A stretch of DNA of 63,627 nucleotides, taken from assembly GCA_900155495.1 (NCBI GenBank), contig FTLJ01000149.1, positions 1 to 63,627 of the forward strand. The letters run 5' to 3'. Below the pieces are notes generated by a model, which saw nothing but the letters and a program-made list of their open reading frames with translations, ran no database searches and was not told where the DNA came from. Below are positions 13,019-25,377 of this stretch, in pieces. The DNA comes from Porogramme epimiltina (taxonomy: Eukaryota; Basidiomycota; Agaricomycetes; Polyporales; Polyporaceae). The first letter of the stretch is position 1. Each line of letters starts with the position of its first letter. Position numbers and translations under genes: made by a program.

Positions 13019-16000
13019 TCAGTCGCTCATGGCGGAGGAGTCGTCAGCCAAAAATGGTCTGCAAGCAGTATGTCAGTATTGAGTACCATGGGTGAAGTAG
13101 CATCAGGGACTCACGTATACTCGTAGTCGTTCCGAATAGCATGAGACATCCATTCCTCGTCGGCTTCCTGCTGAGGGAAACCGGAGCCACCGGCAAGGCT
13201 CAGAACCACGGGTAAGAGGACCAGCCCGTGGAGTGCACCGGAAATGATGAGTGTGATCCACATGCGGAAATAGTAGATCTATTACCCCTCGGATGAGTAC
13301 TTGCTAGTAGCTGAATCTGAAATGCTTACCTCCAAGAACCTCGAACGGGTGAGCGCGAGAACGCACATTCCAATGAGCTTGGTGAACGTTATGCCAGAAA
13401 GCACCTACACGGGACATTAGCAATGCATCCCCAAGCTAGAGCAGGAGGTGCTCACCGAGGGCCCAACGTCCACCAGAGCAATCCACATGCGCTCGTCACG
13501 TTCCTTCTGGCCCGCCGGGTGGTCGACAGGGAGGCCCGTCCCGGCGCTCATGAACGCCCTTGCGACATGCGCGCAGAACTCGACGGCGATGCCGAGCGAG
13601 ATGACCAGGTTCACGAGCGAGATCGCGTTGAGGTCCACGCCCCAGACGGCCATGACGCCCATCACTGCGACGACGGTGAGCGCGACGACCCCGGTGACGA
13701 TCGTGCCCGTGCGCCACGAGCCGAGGAGGAGCGCGGTGACGAGCAGGACTGCAGCGAGCCCGAGTCCGAGGATCTGCTCGGTGATGGGCACGATGTGCGC
13801 GAACTGGTCGAAGAAGACGTAGTGGAGGGAGTACGGGAAGACCTGCGCGCCCGTCGCGGCAGCGAGGTCGTCTGCGACACGGTGCGCCGCGGCGAGGGAG
13901 TTGATGAGGTCCGCCTGGGACTTGAGCGGGGAATGGAACGTGCGGAAGTGTGAGGCGGCGACGGTGCTGCCGTCCTCGGAGAGGGAGAGAGCGCCCCCGA
14001 AAGAGGCCATGCCTGCGAGCGGACAGTCTTCGTCCGTTGGCGAGATGAGCCATTGTTTCAGGTACATCATGAACTCGTCTCCTTCGGGCAAGCCTTGCAT
14101 TGTGATGTTCCACTCGGGATCGTGGTCCTTGTAGCACGTGTGGCACCGTCGAGGCGACTCTCCTGCACGGCAGAATGTAGATGGGTCGTTGTTGCGCACC
14201 CTGCAGCACTTGTCCTTGTTCGGGTCCAGCCAGTTGAAATAGTCGTCGATCCAAGATGAAGCGGGCTGAGAGATGTACGAAACTTCTGGGCGTCCGCGCT
14301 CCAACTCCAACATGCTGCTGATCGAAAGAGGCTCGCAGGTGGTGAAACGCCCGCAGAGTCCCTGCTGACCAGCACGCTGGGTCACATCAACATCGTGGAC
14401 CACGAAGTAAACCGGAGGTCCGATGTCGAGGTATGCATCGACACTGTCGAAGTACTGGATGAGATAGGATTCCGACGGGAACGCTAGGCGTTGATCTAGG
14501 CGGCACAGTCAGTGAGTTGGCCTCGTTTAAACACAACACACTTACCAAAGCCAAGCTGCAAATTCTGAATAGAAATGACTGATGCGACGAGAATGCCACC
14601 AAACAAAAGCAGCACAACGCCTTTGACCACCGGCTTGAGCAAAAATGGTGCATAACGTTTCCTGATGAGACGTGCCAGGAAGCCGAGGCCGCTCCCCGAC
14701 GGTGGCGCCTCCAGGAGCGCGATACGAGGAGGCATCCGTACACAGGGTACACAGTCGACACGGTGTGCCTGCGTACATTCATCAGCATGTCAGCGCGATC
14801 GCAACTCGCAACGGGGTACTCGACTGACCTCGACTCGTCTCAAGTCGACCAACAGTGCGCTCACGAATACCGTCACCTGGAGCACTGCGTTCAAGAACAC
14901 GCTTCCAGCGGCGTACAGCGCAAAGTTGCGCACGGCCGGCATGGGCACGAGCGCGCCTAGCGCGAACGCCGTGGTCTCCGTGACAGTGCTGAGGAGGATT
15001 GAGGGTCCCATCTTCGCGAGTGTCCTCGCCACGCGCTCCTCCGCCGCGAGGTACTGCGGGGTCGAGCCGGCATCGAGCGAGTCCTCGTGTTCATGATCGA
15101 ACTGCGACTCGAACCCAGACCGGGGGCGAGACTGCGTTGGGCTCATCGGGGTGTCGGCGTATGCCCACGTTGGAGCGACGCTCGTGGTAGCGTTGGGGCC
15201 ATGGAGGAGGTTCTGGCGGTCGAGCTCGTGGACGAGGATGAACACATTGTCTACTCCGACGGCGAGTACGAGGAAGGGGATGACCTCTGCGATAATGAGC
15301 GTCACCTTGACACCGAGCAGGGAGAACAGTCCGACGGAGGACGAGACTGAGAGGATGACAAGGGCGATGCCGAAGAGACCCAGCGTGAACTTGGATCCGA
15401 CAAAGAGCCCGCGGGGCAGTCGAGGGAGGATGGTGGGGGATAAACGCGAGTCGAGAGAAAGGGTCGACGACGCCGACGCTTGGGAGAAAAACTTCGGGAG
15501 ATTCCTTGCCCACTGGGAGAGGCAAGCCCAGAGGCCTTCTTCTTCACGAATCCCGGAGCCATTGCCCAAGGTAAACGCAACGTAGAAGAACATTGCGACG
15601 TAGGACAAGACGACGATCTTGATGTCCATATTCGTGCTCTTGTTGATTTCCTCTTGGATAGAAATGCCTGCCGACCAAGCAATTTCCAAACCCGCATCTT
15701 CTGGCGCATTTCGGCTGAGGTTTTCTAGGTAATCGCGCAAAGCACGCTCCCATTCCACTGCCTTGGCTTGCTCCACTATATCCAAGGAGTCCGGTACCAC
15801 GTATGTGATGACTAGCGCCTTGGCTTCGGTGAACTGCTTCTGCCCATCCTCCTCGGGCACCCTACCGAGCACCATCTGAGGTGCAAGAGGTTGCTGGAAG
15901 TCGGGGAGACAGTTAACGGGCTGTTGCGCGCACTGCGCAAGGCGGTCCGCCCATGTGTCAGGATGGTAAGATGACAAGTCGTTACCGAACCAAGCCATGA

Positions 16001-17708
16001 CGGACTGCACAACGCAGGCGCCCTCCGGCCCAGCAGGCTTCAGACACACGTCCTCGAGCGAGTATTCGTTAGGAATGGAGCGCAGGTTCCGGATGTCTTC
16101 CTCGACGTCGGCCCAATACTGGAGATGATCCCAAGACAGGACCGGTTCCCTGTCGTCGGGTGAGGTGCCATTGGACGAGGTAACAAAGACCTGTTCCACA
16201 CGGTAAAATGGACCGAAGTGCTCGTCGAAGAACTCCTTCTGTAACTTGCTCTCCGAGTCCGGCGCTACCCAGAGTTGGACAGGATCCGTCTCCACCTCGA
16301 ATCGACTCCAGCCGAGATTCAATAAACCAATTAGAGCGAACACGAGCGCGAAGTTGAGCCAAGGGTAGGTGGCCGCGAACAAACCAAGCTTGTAAAACGC
16401 GCGACGGAGTACGTTGTTGAGCCTATAGTGACGAGGTTGCACAGTTTCGATGGGGTCCAAAAGGGAGGCACCGCGCCCCAGGCGACGCGATTCGGACTGT
16501 GTCCCTGTCGAGCCTTCGCCATCGATGTACTGAGCGAGAGAGGATGCACCAACAAGCCCTCGCGTGTGGGAACGCGGGGAAACCACATGCTGGGAGTCTG
16601 CGTCGCTGGAAAGCGCCACCCGTTCGTATGACCGTTCTCGCCGGCGGCGGAGGGTAACTTGAAGGCTGTAGCCAAGGGCAAAGGATAGGACGGCAAGGCC
16701 GTAGGCGATTATGAGGACAAATGTGAGGCAAGAGATAGCTCCAACCTGGCATGTTGGTTCGGCATTGGGGGGCGGGATGTCTGGCAGCGCTTGGCACACC
16801 TCCTCACAGTCGATACACGTGCACCTGCTGTTGAGGTCGCTGTCGAAGCAATTTCGAGCAGTGACGTTAAGGAGAGGTTGGTCGGGAGCTATGGAAGGAG
16901 GAAAGTTGATGGTGAAAGGGCTGCCCATGTCCTTCTCCTCGCCCATGAACTTGAAGAATCCGTGGTAGTCCTTCGCGCCACCACCAAGGAGGTCCATCGC
17001 GAACCCATTGGTCGCACCCATCTTGATCTGACTACAGCTGTCAAAGAAGCCCGTGCCAAACTCCTCCGACACAAAGAAGTCCGCGGACTTAACGGCGGTC
17101 TCCCCGGTAGAGGACTCCTGGGTGTCCGTGATGTGCACGAAGTTGCCTTGGTCGGGGGAACACGTGAAGGAGCACCAGAACTTGCGGAAGTTATTCCGGC
17201 ATGCAGGGCAAGAGGATATGAGGTTCTCTGCTATGCCGAGATTGTCTCTCAGGGTCTTCAATTGAGCAGTAGTGCAACATGTTGGGCCTTGTGCGAAGTC
17301 CGCTCCACAGAGGGATGTGAGAAGTTCCCGGTCAACGTCATCCTATGAAGCCCGTGTCAGAGACGGCTGGCGTGTATACATAGAGCAAACGTACTTCGGA
17401 GGGCGGTCCATCGTAGGGACACGGGAGCGGTTTCCCGAACATGACTTTGGGCCCGCAGGACCCTCGCATGGCACAACGGGCCTCATTCCGGAGACTGACA
17501 TCCGGCCGGAGGACCTCCATGGTAGGTAGGAACGGTCTTGGTTGCGGAGCACAGTCCGCAATCGGCCTGGCAGTAGTAGGACGAGATAGAGTACAGCAGG
17601 GGAAGATCCCGGAGGGAGGAAAGTCCTGAGACGGACAGGGAGTGGGAGCAATGCCAACACCGTTGCGGCAGGGAACTCGAGGCGGCTCAAGTGGGCTCAC
17701 GTCGTCAT
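13019..17708 (-). CDS. NCR1: Niemann-Pick C1-type sterol transporter
   Basis: A vacuolar/lysosomal polytopic protein that moves sterols from NPC2 across the lumenal glycocalyx into the membrane. The main exon (about 17340-14790) has the Cys-rich N-terminal sterol-binding domain (CAMRGSCG, CPACRNNFRKFWCSFTCSP, CTCIDCEEVCQ), the first membrane segment, a large lumenal loop, and the sterol-sensing domain (LFVGSKFTLGLFGIALV, LIIAEVIPFLVLAVGVDNVF). Smaller exons follow: the second loop with paired cysteines (CCRVRNN, CHTCYKD) and the C-terminal RND-type membrane bundle (LVNLVISLGIAVEFCAHVAR). The last residues read FADDSSAMSD before the stop at 13019. The 5' end is uncertain: I favour an eight-base exon starting at 17708, a 57-nt intron, then a signal peptide MTTTFLPPGSSPAVLYLVLL, followed by a second intron before ARCAMRGSCG. 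About 1,350 residues in all. Confidence 0.9.
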
Positions 17709-17886
17709 CTGCTCACGTGCGCGCCATTCGCGGTCACGCACAGCGCCTCGTCCAGGCCGAGTCCCGCAGCCTCCGCCTCGTTGCCCCCTTGCATCGACCG
17801 TCCTTGTCTGCCTCCCACCATCCCTTGGTGCCAGTGGCCATAACGCTTCCTCTTGGTAGTCAACACTTTCAGGCGCGTTCATCACT
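17709..17886. promoter_or_regulatory. Very short divergent promoter, NCR1 / Spd1-like gene
   Basis: About 178 nt lie between the proposed starts of two divergent genes. No TATA box is visible. The assignment depends on both proposed start codons, which are inferred. Confidence 0.35.
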
Positions 17887-18710
17887 ATGGTATGATCCCC
17901 TCTCATCTGTTATTACTACGAATCAAATAGTCGAACGTTTCTAGACCTCTACTACCTCATCCGCGTCTGGGGAGCCTCAGCCTTTCAACTAGTATGCGAC
18001 CATGTACCCGAAACACGCAGCATACTGATACTTTCCCTAAGTGTTGACGAGGATATGCTTCTGCAACTCCGTAATGTGGGTTCCCGTGTCCGAAAGAGTA
18101 CGTGATTTGTTCTTCTCTACACAAAGCCTCGCGTCCGACGCGTCCTCCCCTCTCCTCGCACTCTCTAGGCGTCACCGAGGGCTTCCAGCGCACTGTTTCA
18201 GTCCCTGCGGATCCCTCTTTTGCGACGAAACGTCTCCCCTTCACCCAAACGCCTTCCTTCATCTCCGCCAACGACGCGATGCGTGACATCTTCGCGCAGC
18301 GTGCCGCCCGCCCGGCAGGCCCTTCCTCTGCTCCTTCTTCTCCCCAGCAGCGCCCCAAACGCGGGCACAACGGCCCCGACGAGGACAGCGATGTTGAGCC
18401 GCTTGACAATAACGACTCCATCGACCTCGATCTTGACCTGAGCGACGATGAAGATGCCGCGGGGAAGCGTGAAGCGATGGCACGGCTCAAGGCGGAGAAG
18501 GCCAAGCGCGACATCCGGCCCCTTCGCCGGAGCGCAAGTCGCGGTGGCGCGACGCAGTCGCTGCCTCCGAGCATGTTCCGCTTCTCGCACGAATCTGCCC
18601 AAGGTGCAGCCCGTCCCACGCCTGCCGTCGCAAAGATCGTGGAGGAGGAGGACTGGAGTGACAATTTCGGGGCGGGAAGCAGCGTCCCCACTGTCGACCT
18701 CGAGCTTTAA
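17887..18710 (+). CDS. Small protein with Spd1/Dif1-like ribonucleotide reductase regulator motif
   Basis: Four proposed exons (17887-17889, 17945-17991, 18042-18097, 18169-18710) give 215 residues; the first exon is the ATG alone. All joins use GT-AG and together rebuild the phrase LLQLRNVGSRVRKSVTEGF, which no single open frame shows. This basic R-x3-R-x-R-K-x-V-x-E-G motif resembles the region of fungal Spd1/Dif1-type proteins that hold the small subunit of ribonucleotide reductase or control its location. The rest is probably disordered, with an acidic run (DLDLDLSDDEDAAGKRE), a basic helix and the C-terminal EEEDWSDNFG motif. Known members are likewise small and disordered. The gene itself is well supported by codon pattern; the functional call is from the motif only. 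Confidence 0.6.
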
Positions 18711-19628
18711 TCGTTGTGCCTCGAAGCATGTCTAAACGTTTTGATTATCTGTGAGTCCGACTTGTAATCACCATCTTCTTGAATGTTCACTATCGTACAG
18801 TGTCTGTATGATACTGCCTGCAAATGTATGCCTTACCGTGAAATGTATTACAGTTCCACTATCTTTTTGTATTGTTCCGCGAGCAGTGCATACAGTATCG
18901 CATAACCTCACAATACCGACCCCCGCCCTGGGACTGATGAAGCCACATTGGAGAGCCTCGAGCGTCGTCGAACATGTCCGATCGGTAAGCTGCTCCTACC
19001 CGAACGCCTTCCACTCCGCCGGATAACATCAATGCTCCGTAGACTACATGTGAATAGTGGATCTAGACATCGACGTGCTGGAGTTTATTTTTGTTTCATT
19101 AGAGATGAAATGCTGTGATCCCCTCACCTCTTACATCTCATATCTTCCCAATCAGTCACAACCACATTATCCGCCCGAGGCCGCCTCTAGTCGTCAAGCC
19201 CTTTGAGGTTAGTATGCTTTATATTCCCAGGACTCGGCGTGAACTTCAAATACTTCCCAGACATGAATCTTTCCGTGATATGGCTGCGCAAATATTTCAT
19301 GATTTGACCACCCAGGCGTCAATGGAACCATAGCGCAGCCTTCAGAAACAGACATAGTCAAATTGCGTCCGACTTCAAACGTTCTAAATGCCTCTACAGC
19401 ATTCTTTCTAGGCAGCTTCCCTGTGATCTGTTACATTGGCGGCATAAAACCTTATATGGTGCGACGCATTGTGTCGCCTCACGACGCAGTGGGCGTAGCG
19501 CCAGACATGGTATAAAACCGAACGCAGACAACAGGCAAGGTCACCGAACATCCTCCCCTGTTCGTACGTTTACCAACGTACCGATAGCACCAATAGCAAC
19601 CGCCAACTTCCCTGGAGCAAAAGGTACT
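18711..19628. other. Intergenic stretch, AT-richer, no gene seen
   Basis: This 918-nt spacer separates two genes on the same strand. Open frames are short and show no recognisable domain. The right part is the promoter of the DUF6535 gene. Confidence 0.55.
19511..19517 (+). promoter_or_regulatory. TATA box of the DUF6535 gene
   Basis: TATAAAA lies 112 nt upstream of the proposed ATG at 19629, a sensible distance for a fungal TATA element. Most other genes in this window lack one. Confidence 0.5.
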
Positions 19629-22444
19629 ATGGAGGCGGGAAGTGACCATCCTGACCCACAAGACCTTCTCAGGGGGTCCTCGCTGACAACAGAGCCAGTA
19701 AGTAATTAGAAATCCCCTCCACCGGTCAACATCCTTCTCACCGCGAAACAGTTAACAGGACTCGGGACTATGACCCAACCAAACCATTCGTTCCCACCAT
19801 TGTCAACCCCTGCGGAAGGCAGGGAGAGCGGTTTCGGCGCATCCATTCCCCCGAGTGCCGACTGCACGTTTCAAACTTCGTCAAGTAGGCACAATATGGA
19901 GTCAGAGGTGTGTTATGAGAGTTTAACCATTCTAGTCTCATCCTCATACTCCAACAGACCTTGGGCTCTGCACAACATAGTCTACCCATGAGCACAGTCG
20001 AGGGTCAAAGGCATTTGGTGCGTGTGGGTCCTTGAAATAACGCCGACAGGCATGCCATGCTGACTAGATAGTATACACATCGCTACTAGAACCCATCGAG
20101 TCCTGATGCGCCGTCCATTGCCACGAGTGTCGGCGAAGACACTGTCAGTAGAGCTAGAACAGAGGTAACAGCTGTCGACAATCTCATTGAGAGTAGGCAT
20201 CACTGAATTTGACCTCCATTGTCGCACTAGACAACAGCCCAAGGCGATCCGCAACAAGAAGAGATAGAGCTACCTGGCCTCAAGGTTAGTCCCAGATATC
20301 GAGTTCCTATGATTTCCCTCCCCCTCTAACTAACCTCGTACAGGAGCTCATACGCCTCCCTATGAACGTTCATACGGACGAGGAAAAGAGGAAAGCATGG
20401 AGCAAAGTGTCACTGACGGTTTCAGAGTTCAGCAATGAACTGGTGGACCAATGGAACCAGGAGATAGACGGTCTCCTGACCTTTGTACGCATATCATATT
20501 ATCAGCAACTAGAACTCAGCCGGAATAACCTACTTTATAGGCTGGTCTATTCTCCTCCATCTTGACCGCTTTTAACGTACAATCATACCCATTGTTGCAA
20601 CCTGCAGCAGCCGACACAACAAATGTTATCCTCGCCGACATATCTGCACAGCTCCAGAGCTTTAGGATCAACCCAACATTCATAAATTCTACCCAATCTT
20701 CGTTTGATGCTGCGACCGAGACCCCGTTCAAGGGGCCGCGTTTCGCCATTGTGCTGAACGCACTCTGGTTCACAAGCCTGGTGTTCAGTCTTGCCTCGGC
20801 CACTATCGGAATCATCGTGAAGCAATGGTTGAAGGAATACAACTCCGGCTTATACGGGGCGTCCCGCGACGTTGCTCGCCGTCGGCAATACCGCTACGAG
20901 AACATGAAGAAATGGCACGTCGCCACCATCGTCGCGCTTGTCCCTTTCCTCCTCCTCGTCGCTGCGGTGCTGTTCCTCGCAGGCCTCCTTGTCCTCCTCT
21001 ACAATATCAACAATATCGTCGCTGTGGTCGTCTCCATCTTCGTCGGCCTCCTTCTCCTTTTCGTCGTCTTCACCACGATCCTCCCGACGCTATCCCACAC
21101 CTGCTGTTACTATTCTCCCCAAGCACGCGCCTTCGTCGCGATAAGGAATGCCGTCACCTATGCTATCGCGAGAACGTTGGGTCCACCCATCGCAGCAATA
21201 TGTGACCTCTTCGAACGTCGACGCGACCTTCCAGAGTACTTCAAGATAGCGTGGCGATACCTCGAGCGTCTCCAACGAGAGGTCTTGCCTCCCTGGCTGG
21301 TCCCCCGCGTGTGGAGAGGCGACGAACATGCATTGGTACCCGCGAACTCTGTCAAACTAGACACCAGCATCATGGTCACCGCCTACTCCGCCGCACTGGA
21401 TATCAACTCCCTCGACCAAGCGATTATCTGTCTCACAGACGGCGCAAGCGAGGACTTCTGGAAGGAATACCTCTCCAACTTGAAGGCCGTCCTCAATCAC
21501 TATTACGGCTCTCTGCAGGAACTCTGGCCCCGTGCCATTAGCGACCGCTTTGCGAAAACTACAGAGATAGCAAGGCGACTGTCAATGGCGCTCACGTCTG
21601 GGCTGGTCCGCAACGACGGCGATCCTCAATCTTCTCAGGACCTCATTAACGCGGTCAAGACCCAGCTTGAAGAACCGGAGACTTCTCGCGATGAGAGGAC
21701 TCGACTCAAAGCGCTCAGCACCATGTCCCGTGAAGTCACTTTGGAAGAGGCGGAGCGGGTTTGGGGAGAGTTATACTGGGATAACGATATCCAGGCTCCA
21801 ATACGGGATTCGGTCACCTACAGAACTGGTGAGCACAGGAAGTTATAGCACACTAGACGATATCTCATTTACCCCTTTTGCAAGTTGCGGCTGCAGCTGC
21901 ATATAGGATACGTTTGTTCCTCCAAGATTCAGAGGGGCCAGCCCCCGCCCCCGAGGATAACAACGCCGTAAAGCACGACCTTGAACATACCATTTGGGTC
22001 TATCTGCGCATCATTTTTGAGCTCCATGAATATCCTCCAAGCCAGGACGAGCTCACGGCCATTCGCCCATTCATCTCCCACGCGTTCAATTCGATCTGTA
22101 AATTGCTCAGCGACGAGATGGACTGGAATATCCTAGCAGACAAGCTGAAGTTGCAGAGCATCTACTACAGGGTGATTCTCGAAGGCATTGAACAGATCCA
22201 AAGAGCTAAGCGAACCAGCGATCTCGTCACTCCTACCATGGTGGACGTCCTGATCCGTTCATTCATACGATTCACTCGCGAGACGGACTGGGAACACGTC
22301 AAATCGGAAGATTCAGATGTAATCAAGTCCAAAGATATCCTCGTCCGTTTACGGTCCAAAGTTATCCCCCTACCCCTGTCCGTCAGGGGCCGTTCGAAGG
22401 ATGAAGCACGACCTCACAGGGCGCGAAGTCGCTTATCAGTATAG
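19629..22444 (+). CDS. DUF6535 membrane protein
   Basis: About eight exons encode roughly 790 residues. Early exons (19629 on, then about 19750-19910, 19960-20018, 20089-20172, 20224-20286) are short, Ser/Pro-rich and joined in phase; they lead to MNVHTDEEKRKAWSKV. The DUF6535 core follows: ELVDQWNQEIDGLLTF, an intron, AGLFSSILTAFNVQSY, then ALWFTSLVFSLASATIGIIVKQWLKEY. It has three or four membrane segments, including two long hydrophobic helices at about 20930-21090. The cytosolic C-terminal half is helical. An intron near 21832 joins the last exon (VAAAAAYRIRLF). DUF6535 proteins are numerous and variable in Agaricomycetes; no biochemical role is established to my knowledge. The family call is firm; the exon list upstream of 20362 is a proposal. 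Confidence 0.82.
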
Positions 22445-23013
22445 GTACGTCGGTTCTAATAGCATATCTTGCCACCACAGCACATAGGTTTAACCTAAAT
22501 GGGAATTCTGCGAACTTAGAGGATTAAAAATTTCCACCAACCCACACAGTACATCGCCTTCTTAGGCGAATCAGTGAATCCGCGGGATGGTTACTCATCT
22601 GCGGAGTTCTCATTTATGTCTGCTCCATTTGGTGTTATATTGTTTGTGTATACTACATTAGAGAGATAATGTACACGCGCGGCATACTATGATACGCCCT
22701 TCCCTCAAAGGTGGTGTCTTATGTTTTCCTTTGTACGTTTTACTGGTGAGTTCGCCTGTGCCGGCTCCAGGAATTCCAACTAGAATCGGATGGAAGTAGA
22801 AACGGATACATTCGTCACTACAGCAGCGTAAAATACATCCTCATATGGAGCATGCGGCTGAGGAACATGTTCCCCACCAACCTACTCGAACACACGCCCG
22901 TGTACGTAGCGAGACATTGCATCCTACTAAATGGTCCCTTTCCTGGCTGAGTTTTTGGTATAGGTTAGGCGGGTGATACGATATGCAAATGATCGCCAGG
23001 GAATTGCGCACCT
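22445..23013. other. Intergenic stretch between convergent genes, no gene seen
   Basis: 569 nt of AT-richer sequence holding the 3' flanks of the DUF6535 and zinc-finger genes. Nothing else is recognisable. Confidence 0.6.
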
Positions 23014-25150
23014 TCAAGGCCAATAATCAAGATCCTTCTTCGCCTGGCCTCTCTTACGCCCTGCGGCGTCCTGGACTCCATGCGAGACACGCATATGCCG
23101 CTTGAGCAAGTCCTGGCGCACGAAGCTCCTTTCGTGGAATGGCGCGCAGATCTGGCACGAGTATGGCTTCTTGCCTTCGTGACTAGATTCGTGCCTCTTG
23201 CACTCGTTCTTCCTCAGGAACTTCATCCCGCTGCATCCAATGTACGTCAACCCCAAGAATCGAAAAAAAACGAAGTCAGACGACGCACCAATGTTGGCAG
23301 GTCCAGGGCCGGTGCTCGACGTGCGACCCGACGTGGACGAGGATGTGGTCCCTCCGCTTGTTGCGCTGCTCGCACCCAACCACGTAGCACCTGTAGTCCT
23401 CAAGGAGCTCTCCGCGCGCGCTCAGCCGCCCCGCGAAGCACTGCAGGAACGCCTTGTCGAGCTCCGTGCCGGGATTGCGCTCGCGGAACTCGAGAGCGCG
23501 CTGCCGCAGGTCCTCTAGCTCGATCCCGGCGTGCGCATTGAGGACGGGGCTTTGCGGCGTCGTCACTGGCGCCACGGCGGGAATGGTCTCCGGAGGCGAA
23601 ACGGCAGGATGGGGGAAGCGGTAGGTGGGGGCGGTCTCAAGCGGGTACGCGGTAGACACGTAAGGCATGTGTGCTGTCGGAGGATAGAGAGGCTGTGGCG
23701 CGCGGATCCCAGCCAAGGGGACTCTTGCTACGGCAGCTGGAAGGTCAGGCGCATGACGGTTCGGGGTGACAGACCGGTTTCCGAGGCAGGCGTTCGTTGT
23801 TGTAGGTCCTGCGAGGTTTGACACGAGCTGTTTAGGGTTGACGAATGCTTGAGGCGGTAACGCGGTTGCTTCCTGTTCTATGGAAAGGCCGAGTCCGTCG
23901 TTCGCCTCGGGTTTGACGGTCGACTTCAGAACAGAGACGATAGCAGAGATTGCTTCATCGGGGAAGGTGTTGTCGATCAACGCCTCGTCAGGGAAGTCCT
24001 TTCTATAGTCCAGCGCGGGTGAAAGGTCCAGTTGGGACGGGCTACGCGCGAGAGTGGCTGTTGCAGCATTTTGGCTAGAGTGGGGTCGGAGGGCAGGTGT
24101 CCCCCCCTTAAGATCAGGCGGTGGGGATGGGGACATGCTAAGGCGGTACATCTTCAAACTATCTGTCATGACTTCCGTAGGGTCGACACACATGGGTGAG
24201 GGCTTGCCCGCCAATTCTTGTTCTCGCATGTTGATGTCTACCTGGATACCAACCGACGGAGACCACAGCTGTGGAGTTGATTCTTCCTTCTTGGCCGCTA
24301 GGGGAGGGCTAGACGAGAGCCGTATGATATCGCCAAGAGAGATATTCTGAGAAAATGAAGGCAGATTGCTTTCAGACCCAGAAGAGCCGCAGAGAGACAG
24401 CGGAGGTGTTGAGACAGAAGGGCTACAGATCGGTGCCATGAAGTCGAGAGAGGGTTGCTCCGAGTACGCAGTGCCCAGGATCGAACGAGATGATAGTGAA
24501 GGGGCTAGAAGGTCCGGGCCTTTTTGCGCGATAATCGGCAGCGGGTAAGGTAGACCTGAGTAGCTGGCAGTTTCCAAGTGGACGAGGTCTTCCAGTTTCA
24601 AGGAGTTGGTGTCTAGTTCCTCACGAAGAGATACTGTCGAGGGATACTGCAATACTGCCCGGTCCTCGGCGCCGCCAAAGTCTTGAAGGTGAACAGACGC
24701 GTTCGCCATGGACATCGGGGTGGGAGAGATGAGCACCGGCATCGGTACCGGGATGGTCGGCGTTGGGTAAGGAGCAACACCAGAGGTAGGCTGCATTGAG
24801 TGGAATCCAGGCTTGTCGTACGTCGCCAAAGAGCGTCCGACACGAGTATGTTGGTACCACGAGGGCAAGGCCGGACGGATGACTGGCGCGATCGACTGGA
24901 GGTCCGAAGAGAAATCCTGGGTTGGGGGGAGGAGGGGAACGCTAAATTCCAGCGTAGGGACAAGCGGTTGGCGACCAGAGATTAGCCGCGGAGCTGATGA
25001 GTAGTCGAAGTGCGTCACAGGAAGTCCAGATAGTTGCATGTGAGGATATGGCCGGAGGGGCGCAGAGGGTGCCAGGGGCACTGGGCCACCAGGATTAGAA
25101 GTGCGGTTGCTAGTGTGGGGGACAAAATGAGCGTCGTAGGAGTAGGCCAT
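23014..25150 (-). CDS. C2H2 zinc-finger transcription factor candidate
   Basis: Exons 25150-23289 and 23230-23014 give 692 residues. The first 560 residues are Pro/Ser/Thr-rich and likely an activation or regulatory region without known domains. The C-terminal 110 residues hold the fingers: YRCYVVGCEQRNKRRDHILVH-type, then TCQHCGMKFLRKNECKRHESSH (split by the intron), then YSCQICAPFHERSFVRQDLL ending in KRHMRVSH. In the last finger the spacing from the second Cys to the first His is 16 rather than the usual 12, so it may be non-canonical. A basic tail (GRKRGQAKKD) may be a nuclear signal. The start at 25150 is the first ATG with good codon flow; upstream residues look like 5' UTR. It is divergent from the CYC2-like gene (227 nt). 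Confidence 0.8.
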
Positions 25151-25377
25151 GTTGAGCAAGAATGAAGGTGGCTTAGTATGTATCACAGGTGGACTATCTG
25201 CCCGGCAGATGGCACCCGGTGGAATTAGGAGGATGGTAGTGTAGGAAGAGAAGTGAATGCAAGGACCGAACTCAACTTCGCGACCTTCACGCCGCCATGC
25301 ACAGTGCACGTGATCGCGGTCTTCCCCTTCCTTTGGGCGTGAATCGAGACCTGCTACTCACCGCCTACGTCACCGAC

